Assembly: GCA_002307245.1 (NCBI GenBank)
Contig: DBTW01000049.1
Span: 1-12,939 of the forward strand
Direction of reading: 5' to 3'
Length of the DNA: 12,939 nucleotides
Origin: Spirochaetaceae bacterium UBA1306
GTDB taxonomy: Bacteria; Spirochaetota; Spirochaetia; Treponematales; Rectinemataceae
In this document: positions 1-4,958 of the stretch, piece by piece
Layout: the number at the start of each line of letters is the position of its first letter
Numbering within the stretch: position 1 is the stretch's first letter
Notes under the pieces: generated by a model
What the model saw: only the letters and a program-made list of their open reading frames with translations
What the model was told of the DNA's origin: nothing
Database searches by the model: none
Made by a program: the position numbers and the translations under genes

Positions 1-171
1 GGAGTGGCGGCTCGCGCCGCGGCCAAGTATGGCGCTTCGATCGAGTTCGATAGGCCCGTATACAAAGGACCCGGCGCGGCCGAGGCCACAGCCTATGGGC
101 TGGCCATTTTACCGGATAAGGCGGAGGGAGCCGGACCTATGTACGTTTGTAGAATCATAAGGAAAGCGTAG
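1..171 (+). CDS. 3' end of an unidentified protein (partial)
   Basis: An open frame enters from the left edge and ends at TAG 169-171, giving 56 C-terminal residues. They begin GVAARAAAKYGASIEF and end PMYVCRIIRKA. The stretch is Ala-rich with a mixed charged tail; I see no motif, membrane segment or catalytic signature and do not recognise the family. The gene is convergent with the next one, and only 15 bp separate the two stop codons, with no clear terminator hairpin between them. That the frame is coding rests on 56 open codons, GC-biased third positions and the convergent arrangement. The identity remains open because the start lies outside the window. Confidence 0.55.
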   Translation, partial: GVAARAAAKYGASIEFDRPVYKGPGAAEATAYGLAILPDKAEGAGPMYVCRIIRKA

Positions 172-186
172 GCGAGGATGGGACTG

Positions 187-522
187 CTATTCCAGGTCCG
201 ATTCCTTGCCGCCTAACTTTTGGAAGGCGGCTTCCTTATCCTCCATCAGCTTCCCGAGCTCGGTAATCCTGTTCAGGAGCTCGCGCACGGCCGGAGTCTC
301 GGCCTTGAGGACCGTCTCCCCGCGCTCGGCGAGGGCCGCATAGGCTTCGGCCCCGAGCTTGGTCGTCAGCTTCTCGGCCTGGCTACGAAGCTGTATGAGC
401 TCGACCTTGAGCACACCCATCTCGCCCCAGGTATGGGCTTGGAAACTCGCCTTGGATGCGATATCCCGCGATGCTGCTATGCCCTTATTGACTAAGGCGT
501 GCATTTTGTCTGAAAAAGCCAT
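187..522 (-). CDS. Small helical (coiled-coil-like) protein of unknown function
   Basis: This 111-residue protein has no signal peptide or membrane segment. It starts MAFSDKMHALVNKGIAASRD and is predicted almost entirely helical, with heptad-like Leu/Ile spacing at about residues 38-55 (VLKVELIQLRSQAEKL) and 80-105 (VRELLNRITELGKLMEDKEAAF). Short cytoplasmic proteins beginning MAF-DK--- followed by a Lys/Ala-rich helix and a coiled coil occur in many bacteria, often annotated as hypothetical or with a zinc ribbon; this one has no Cys, so no ribbon. The start is well supported: AAAGGAGG lies about 7 nt upstream of the ATG on the minus strand. A possible promoter further up reads TTGTAA, 17 bp, CATAAA. 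Coding is confident; the function is unknown. Confidence 0.75.
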   Translation of the reverse strand: MAFSDKMHALVNKGIAASRDIASKASFQAHTWGEMGVLKVELIQLRSQAEKLTTKLGAEAYAALAERGETVLKAETPAVRELLNRITELGKLMEDKEAAFQKLGGKESDLE

Positions 523-582
523 TCTGGCCTCCTTTCTTGTTAATAAGGTACTTCTGTTAGCTGTGTTTATGGCAAAAAGTCC

Positions 583-735
583 TTAGTGTTACAAAGATTA
601 TTGATCCGGATTGATTTAATTATTGCTGTATCTGTACTTACGGTTCACTCGCTTGCCTTTTTTAATCAAGTGCGTCGTAATTTACCAATGGGATAGCAAA
701 TACTAATTTTTCCCCCACAAGCTTTGTAACACTAA
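583..735. repeat. 14-bp inverted repeat in the intergenic region
   Basis: TTAGTGTTACAAAG at 583-596 is the exact reverse complement of CTTTGTAACACTAA at 722-735. Each arm is accompanied by the same-orientation nonamer AAAAAGTCC, at 574-582 and 738-746. The arms are 125 bp apart. The left arm lies where the minus-strand gene's promoter should be, so the arms could be paired operator sites. They could also be the ends of a tiny decayed element. No protein is implicated by the sequence. Confidence 0.5.
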
Positions 736-854
736 ACAAAAAGTCCCACCTAATGTATGGGCGCCAGTCTTGATGTCTATTAACTCTAATAGCTTATTTA
801 GCTTAAGTTGTTTTCTTTCAAGCCAAGCCGCAAAGAAAAAGAAAATTTCCGTCC

Positions 855-883
855 TTGACAGTGATCAGCAGACCCACTATATC
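855..883 (+). promoter_or_regulatory. sigma70-like promoter of the nrdR-nrdD cluster
   Basis: A perfect -35 hexamer TTGACA (855-860) is followed by a 17-bp spacer and TATATC (878-883) as a 4/6 match to the -10 element. Transcription would start near 890, giving a leader of roughly 70 nt before nrdR. The -10 element is embedded in the first NrdR-box-like site, as expected for a promoter that NrdR represses. Confidence 0.6.
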
Positions 884-889
884 CTGTAG
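874..889 (+). promoter_or_regulatory. NrdR box 1 (putative operator)
   Basis: The core CTATATCCTG (877-886) matches the published NrdR-box core CwAtATaTwG at 8 of 10 positions and overlaps the -10 element. NrdR boxes occur as tandem pairs upstream of ribonucleotide reductase operons; the second copy lies 32 bp downstream. Confidence 0.65.
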
Positions 890-905
890 ATGATTTTGGC
901 CCTAT

Positions 906-921
906 CCCCTAGATATAGTAG
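906..921 (+). promoter_or_regulatory. NrdR box 2 (putative operator)
   Basis: The core CTAGATATAG (909-918) matches the NrdR-box core CwAtATaTwG at 9 of 10 positions. Its offset from box 1 is exactly 32 bp, about three helical turns, the phasing expected for cooperative NrdR binding. It lies downstream of the predicted transcription start. Confidence 0.7.
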
Positions 922-958
922 GCCGTATATGCAAATTCTATACCAAATAAGGTGAGCG

Positions 959-1435
959 ATGCGCTGTCCCCACTGCGGAAGTTTAGACGACAAGGTCATA
1001 GATAGCAGAACCCTCGCCAATGGCGAAAGCATTCGCCGTCGCCGCGAATGCTCCTCCTGCGGTCTCCGTTTCACGAGCTATGAGCGCATAGAGGAAAAAC
1101 CTCTCATGGTCGAGAAGCACGACGGCCGGCGCGAGCCCTTCGAGCGGGCGAAGCTCGAGCGCGGGATAGTCCGCGCCCTCGAGAAGCGGCCGGTCGCCCA
1201 GCTCAGCATCGAGAACCTCGTCAACGAGATCGAGGACCAGGCCGCGCAGAAGGGCAAGGCCGCGAACGAGATCCCCAGCGCCGAGCTCGGGGAGATGGTC
1301 TTGCGGCGCCTCTACGACCTGGACAAGGTAGCCTATGTGCGCTTCGCCTCCGTTTACCGGAAATTCGAGACCATGGACCAGTTCTTGAAGGAGATCGAAC
1401 GCTTGGAAGAGCGCGGAGTCGAGGGAGGACAATGA
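959..1435 (+). CDS. nrdR: NrdR, transcriptional repressor of ribonucleotide reductase genes
   Basis: This 158-residue protein has the usual NrdR architecture. An N-terminal zinc ribbon has Cys3, Cys6, Cys31 and Cys34 (MRCPHCG ... CSSCGLRF), including the characteristic RRRREC segment. An ATP-cone follows from about residue 49 to 139 (VEKHDGRREPFERAKLERGI). In this family the cone senses ATP/dATP and the ribbon binds NrdR boxes, repressing nrd genes when dATP is high. The ATG is preceded by AAGGTGAG. The stop codon overlaps the nrdD start (ATGA), so the two genes are translationally coupled. Two NrdR-like boxes lie upstream, implying autoregulation along with the reductase genes. Confidence 0.97.
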   Translation: MRCPHCGSLDDKVIDSRTLANGESIRRRRECSSCGLRFTSYERIEEKPLMVEKHDGRREPFERAKLERGIVRALEKRPVAQLSIENLVNEIEDQAAQKGKAANEIPSAELGEMVLRRLYDLDKVAYVRFASVYRKFETMDQFLKEIERLEERGVEGGQ

Positions 1436-3543
1436 TGGCCGGACAGCAGACTTTCCCCGAATGGAGGGCCATCCTCGGGAGCGCCGAGCGCGAGGCCCAG
1501 CCGACCCGGCATGTCGTCAAGCGCTCGGGCGAGGTCCAGCGCTACGACCGGTCCAAGATCGAGGCCGCCGTCGCCCGGGCCTTCGAGGCTGTGGGCGAGC
1601 TCAGCCCCGGCGACGCCATCGAGCCCGCGCGCCTCAAGAAGGTCGTCGACCTCGTCGAGCAGAGGCTCCGCGCCCTCATGGCCGGGCGGCACCCGAATTC
1701 CATCCCGGCGATCGAGGAGATCCAGGACCTGGTCGAGACCGCCCTCGTCGAGGCGACGGAGGCCAAGGCGGCCAAGGCCTACATCATCTACCGCGCCAAG
1801 CACGAGGCGATGCGCGACGCCGCCCGCCTCATGCTCGACATCAATACGACGATGGATGGCTACCTCTCGCAGGCCGACTGGCGCGTCAAGGAGAACGCCA
1901 ACGTCAACTATTCGCTCGGCGGCCTCATCCTCCACAATTCCGGCACCATCACCGCCAACTACTGGCTCAAGAACATCTATCCCGAGGAGGTGGCCGCGGC
2001 GCATCGCGAGGCCGACTTCCACATCCACGACCTCTCCATGTTCTCCGGCTACTGCGCGGGCTGGTCGCTGCGCCAGCTCATCGCCGAGGGCCTGGGCGGC
2101 ATCCCCGACAAGATCAGCTCCAAGCCGGCATCCCACCTCTCTACCCTCGTCCAGCAGATGGTCAACTTCCTCGGCGTCCTGCAGAACGAGTGGGCCGGCG
2201 CCCAGGCCCTGTCCTCCTTCGACACCTACCTCGCCCCCTTCGTGCGCAAGGACTCGCTCGGCGAGGCCGAGGTGCGCCAGTGCATGCAGAGCTTCCTCTT
2301 CGGCGTGAACACGCCGAGCCGCTGGGGCAGCCAGGCGCCCTTCACCAACGTCACCCTCGACTGGACCTGCCCCCCGGACCTGCGCGACAAGGAGGCCGTG
2401 GTCGGCGGCAAGGGCGCGGGCTTCAGCTACGGCGACTGCCAGGCCGAGATGGACCTCGTGAACAAGGTCTTCATCGACCTCATGCTCGAGGGCGACGCGA
2501 TGGGCCGCGGCTTCCAGTACCCCATCCCCACCTACAACGTCACGAAGGACTTCGACTGGGACTCGCCCAACGCGCGGCTCCTCTTCGAGATGACGGCCAA
2601 GTACGGCACGCCCTACTTCCAGAACTTCGTGAGCTCCGACCTCGACCCGGGCGACGTCCGCTCCATGTGCTGCCGCCTCCAGCTGGACAAGCGCGAGCTT
2701 CGCAAGCGTGGCGGCGGGCTCTTCGGCTCCGACGAGCTCACGGGCTCGGTCGGCGTGGTGACGATCAACCTGCCGCGCATCGGTTTCCTCGCCAAGGGCC
2801 GGGGCGACTTCTATTCCCGCCTCGACGGCCTCATGGACCTCGCTGCCCGCTCGCTCGAGATCAAGCGCAAGGTCGTGTCCCGGCTCCTCGAGGGCGGGCT
2901 CTTCCCCTATACGAGGCGCTACCTCGGCAGCTTCGACAACCACTTCAATACGATAGGCCTGGTGGGCATGCACGAGTGCTGCCAGAATTTCCTCGGCTCC
3001 GGCATCGAGACCGAGGAGGGGCGCGCCTTCGCCCTCGAGGTGCTCGCCCACATGCGGCAGAGGCTGCAGGACTACCAGGTCGCCACGGGCCAGCTCTTCA
3101 ACCTCGAGGCCACGCCGGCAGAGTCGACGAGCTACCGCCTCGCGAAGCACGACAAGGAGAAGTGGCCCCAGATCATAGCCTCGGGAGGGGCCGAGCCCTT
3201 CTACACCAATTCCTCCCAGCTGCCCGTCGGCCACACCGCGGACATCTTCGACGCTCTCGACCACCAGGAGGAGCTCCAGGCCTCGTACACGGGCGGCACG
3301 GTCTTCCACGTCTTCCTCGGGGAGGCGCCCGAGGACTGGCGCGCGGCCCGCGACCTCGTGAAGGTCATAGCCTCCAACTACCGCGTACCGTATTACACGA
3401 TATCCCCGACCTTCTCCATCTGCCCCGTCCATGGCTACCTTTCGGGCGAGCACTTCAACTGCCCGAAGTGCAAGGCGGAAAAGGAAGAGAAGCTCAGGCT
3501 CGAGATCGACAAGCTCGAGTCCGAGCTTGCGTCAGTTGACTAA
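1432..3543 (+). CDS. nrdD: Class III ribonucleoside-triphosphate reductase, large part lacking the glycyl-radical segment
   Basis: This 703-residue protein would reduce ribonucleoside triphosphates to dNTPs anaerobically. An ATP-cone (about residues 27-120, HVVKRSGEVQRYDRSKIEAA) is followed by the barrel of the NrdD family: HIHDLSMFSGYCAGWSLR (Cys208), SMCCRLQLD (Cys413/Cys414, probable thiyl-radical loop), GVVTINLPRI and MHECCQN. The C terminus has the zinc-site region ICPVHGYLSGEHFNCPKC (Cys664, His667, Cys677, Cys680). In ordinary NrdD this region is followed closely by a Gly-radical stretch of the form YSR-VGYYR. Here 23 mostly helical residues follow (ending LRLEIDKLESELASVD) and then TAA, so the radical glycine is absent. 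It is found in the next ORF. GAGGGAGG precedes the ATG, which overlaps the nrdR stop. Codon use is uniform and the frame undamaged, so this does not look like a decaying pseudogene. Confidence 0.95.
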   Translation: MMAGQQTFPEWRAILGSAEREAQPTRHVVKRSGEVQRYDRSKIEAAVARAFEAVGELSPGDAIEPARLKKVVDLVEQRLRALMAGRHPNSIPAIEEIQDLVETALVEATEAKAAKAYIIYRAKHEAMRDAARLMLDINTTMDGYLSQADWRVKENANVNYSLGGLILHNSGTITANYWLKNIYPEEVAAAHREADFHIHDLSMFSGYCAGWSLRQLIAEGLGGIPDKISSKPASHLSTLVQQMVNFLGVLQNEWAGAQALSSFDTYLAPFVRKDSLGEAEVRQCMQSFLFGVNTPSRWGSQAPFTNVTLDWTCPPDLRDKEAVVGGKGAGFSYGDCQAEMDLVNKVFIDLMLEGDAMGRGFQYPIPTYNVTKDFDWDSPNARLLFEMTAKYGTPYFQNFVSSDLDPGDVRSMCCRLQLDKRELRKRGGGLFGSDELTGSVGVVTINLPRIGFLAKGRGDFYSRLDGLMDLAARSLEIKRKVVSRLLEGGLFPYTRRYLGSFDNHFNTIGLVGMHECCQNFLGSGIETEEGRAFALEVLAHMRQRLQDYQVATGQLFNLEATPAESTSYRLAKHDKEKWPQIIASGGAEPFYTNSSQLPVGHTADIFDALDHQEELQASYTGGTVFHVFLGEAPEDWRAARDLVKVIASNYRVPYYTISPTFSICPVHGYLSGEHFNCPKCKAEKEEKLRLEIDKLESELASVD

Positions 3544-3602
3544 GGTCGTATCTAAACGTTCCATCGCGGCGTGATTTAGGATATTCAGGAAATTAAGGTA
3601 GA

Positions 3603-3629
3603 GCCGTTTCGCGCATCGCGCGAAACGGC
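3603..3629. repeat. Perfect 12-bp hairpin 1 in the nrdD gap
   Basis: GCCGTTTCGCGC (3603-3614), loop ATC, then GCGCGAAACGGC (3618-3629). There is no T-tract, so it is not a standard intrinsic terminator. It could be a REP-like palindrome, an mRNA-stabilising structure or part of an inserted element. Confidence 0.85.
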
Positions 3630-3631
3630 AG

Positions 3632-3659
3632 AGCCAAAGCGGCGTTGGCCGCTTTGGCT
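3632..3659. repeat. Perfect 12-bp hairpin 2 next to the ribosome-binding site
   Basis: AGCCAAAGCGGC (3632-3643), loop GTTG, then GCCGCTTTGGCT (3648-3659). It begins 2 nt after hairpin 1 and ends at the base before the Shine-Dalgarno tract of the small ORF, where it could affect ribosome loading. No T-tract follows. Confidence 0.85.
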
Positions 3660-3668
3660 GGGGAGGGG
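3660..3668 (+). promoter_or_regulatory. Ribosome-binding site of the glycyl-radical/redoxin ORF
   Basis: GGGGAGGGG lies 5 nt before the ATG at 3674. It supports independent translation of the small NrdD part and fixes the start, since the same frame upstream to the TAG at 3599-3601 holds no other start codon. Confidence 0.75.
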
Positions 3669-3673
3669 AACAT

Positions 3674-4204
3674 ATGACGGATCGAAAAAGTATCGAAGCG
3701 CGCATCGTCGAGCTTAAGGGGCAGCTCAACGCCGCGGAGGGGACGCCCACCGAAGTGTATAGCCGCATAGTCGGCTACTACCGCTCGGTGCGCAATTGGA
3801 ACGCGGGCAAGCGCGAGGAGTACGGCCAGCGCCTCGCCTTCGCCATGCCCAGCGAGGCCTCCGTCTCCGCGAAGTCCGCCGCGGCGGCACCCGCGGGCGA
3901 GGCCGCGTCAGCTCCGAAGACTGCGAGCCTGCGCGACGGAGTCCTCGTGTTCACCCGAGAGGCCTGCCCGAACTGCCCGCCCGTGGCGAACTACGTGATC
4001 TCCTCGGGGATGAAGGCCGTCTTCGTCGATACCGACAGCGAGGAAGGCCTCGCCATCGCGCGCGAGCGCGGAGTCCTGGCCACGCCGACAGTCCTCGGCT
4101 TTGACGCCGAGGGCCGCGAGTCCTTCCGCGCCTTCGACCTCGCGAGCCTGCGGAGCCGCTTCGCCCCGGGCCCGAGGGCGAGGGTCGCGCAAGGCGCGCT
4201 GTAG
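3674..4204 (+). CDS. Detached NrdD glycyl-radical segment fused to an NrdH/glutaredoxin-like redoxin
   Basis: This 176-residue protein has three parts. Residues 1-23 form a probable helix (SIEARIVELKGQLNAAEG). Residues 26-53 (TEVYSRIVGYYRSV, then NWNAGKREEYGQR) match the C-terminal radical segment of Thermotoga-type class III reductases, with Gly34 the predicted glycyl radical. After an Ala/Pro-rich linker (about 57-84), residues 89-163 form a thioredoxin-fold domain with a CPNC redox motif (Cys98, Cys101) and a cis-Pro loop ATPT (Pro138). The inferred role is to complement the truncated NrdD in trans: NrdG would generate the radical here, and the redoxin would reduce the active-site cysteines. 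That some class III enzymes use thioredoxin-type reductants is established; this split arrangement is my reading. nrdG starts 10 nt after the stop. It could also be the 3' half of a recently broken gene, but an intact frame and strong RBS argue for function. Confidence 0.88.
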   Translation: MTDRKSIEARIVELKGQLNAAEGTPTEVYSRIVGYYRSVRNWNAGKREEYGQRLAFAMPSEASVSAKSAAAAPAGEAASAPKTASLRDGVLVFTREACPNCPPVANYVISSGMKAVFVDTDSEEGLAIARERGVLATPTVLGFDAEGRESFRAFDLASLRSRFAPGPRARVAQGAL

Positions 4205-4214
4205 CGCGCGGAAC

Positions 4215-4916
4215 ATGCAGGGCCGCGTCGCCTTCGTCAAGACGAGCCTCATCGATTTCCCCGGCAGGATAGCCTCGGTGCTCTTCCTGCCGGGTTGCGA
4301 CTTCCGCTGCCCATATTGCCATAACGCGGCCTTGGTCGATCCCGGCGCCGGTCGGGACCAGGGCGACGAGCTCTCGCCGCTCGGGGAATTCCTCGCCTTC
4401 CTCGATCGGCGCAAGGCCATGATCTCCGGAGTCGTCATCTCGGGCGGCGAGCCTCTGCTCCACGGAGAGACGCCCCGCATCGCGCGGGCGATCCGGGAGC
4501 GCGGCCTCGCGGTCAAGCTGGACACGAACGGCTCCTTCCCGGAGCGCATCGACGAGGTCGCGGCCGACTACGTGGCCCTCGACTTCAAGACCTCGCCCGC
4601 CGCCTACGCCCGCGTGGCCCCGGGGCTCCCGGGCGCGGGGGAGCTCGTCCTCGAGTCCCTCGGGCGCATCAGGTCCTCGGGCAAGCCCTTCGAAGTCCGC
4701 ATAACCTGTGCCCCGGGCATCGTCGGGACGGCCGAGCTCGAGGAGATAGCCCTTGCGATCGAGGAAGGGGACGAGGTCATCCTCCAGGGCTTTAGGCCGG
4801 GCGGCTGCCTCGACCCGGCCTTTGACTCCGTGGAGCCCTATCCTCGCGGGGAGATGGAGCGGCTGCTCGCAATCGTCCGGCGCCGGGCCCCGAAGGCGCG
4901 GATACGCGGAGGCTGA
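4215..4916 (+). CDS. nrdG: Anaerobic ribonucleotide reductase activating radical-SAM protein
   Basis: This 233-residue enzyme is a radical-SAM activase expected to make the glycyl radical of class III reductase. Cys28, Cys32 and Cys35 (CDFRCPYCHN) bind the [4Fe-4S] cluster, followed by the SAM-contacting ISGGEP (residues 75-80), a KLDTNGSFP strand and a Gly/Pro-rich C-terminal half. The preferred start is ATG 4215, because MQGRVAFVKTSLIDFPGRIA is the normal N terminus of this family. The frame stays open to 4101, but that part is the Arg/Ser-rich shadow of the upstream gene. Only 10 nt separate it from the upstream stop and its Shine-Dalgarno is weak (GCGGAA), suggesting translational coupling. 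Its natural target here would be the detached radical segment encoded just upstream, rather than a complete NrdD. Confidence 0.95.
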   Translation: MQGRVAFVKTSLIDFPGRIASVLFLPGCDFRCPYCHNAALVDPGAGRDQGDELSPLGEFLAFLDRRKAMISGVVISGGEPLLHGETPRIARAIRERGLAVKLDTNGSFPERIDEVAADYVALDFKTSPAAYARVAPGLPGAGELVLESLGRIRSSGKPFEVRITCAPGIVGTAELEEIALAIEEGDEVILQGFRPGGCLDPAFDSVEPYPRGEMERLLAIVRRRAPKARIRGG

Positions 4917-4958
4917 GGCGGCTTGCCGCGAGCGAGGGCGAGCGGCTACCATCTCCCC

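Larger units (their letters stand above)
523..958. other. AT-rich divergent intergenic region
   Basis: No convincing gene lies in these 436 bp, whose base composition is far more AT-rich than the flanking genes. The left part holds the leader and probable promoter of the minus-strand 187-522 gene. The middle has an inverted repeat (583-596 against 722-735). At 811-839 there is a TTTTCTTT/AAAGAAAA dyad with a 13-nt loop. The right part (855-921) carries the nrdR promoter and two NrdR-box-like sites. A short minus-strand frame across 877-1074 has no family features and overlaps nrdR, so it is not called. Confidence 0.7.
3544..3673. other. Gap splitting the NrdD coding information
   Basis: The 130 bp between the large and small NrdD parts begin with an AT-richer stretch with stops in both flanking frames (for example TAA 3553-3555 and TAG 3599-3601). 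Two perfect hairpins and a strong ribosome-binding site follow. No good promoter is visible, and neither hairpin is followed by a T-run, so read-through transcription is expected. Confidence 0.7.

Noticed and set aside
1354..3453. A 699-codon open frame on the minus strand, opposite nrdD
   Set aside because: It is an antisense shadow produced by the high GC content; the plus strand encodes clear NrdD motifs throughout, while this frame is low-complexity and has no family motif.
3536..3587. A promoter inside the nrdD gap (TTGACT and TATTCA-like elements)
   Set aside because: No pair of hexamers has acceptable match and spacing together; the small ORF is more likely read from the nrdR promoter.
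3541..3676. Recoding (frameshift or bypass) that joins the two NrdD parts into one chain
   Set aside because: The parts are separated by 130 bp with several stops and hairpins, no slippery heptamer is at the stop, and the second part has its own strong ribosome-binding site and ATG.
4101..4214. A 38-codon N-terminal extension of NrdG
   Set aside because: It overlaps the 3' end of the upstream gene, is Arg/Ser-rich, and NrdG proteins begin close to the residue encoded at 4215.
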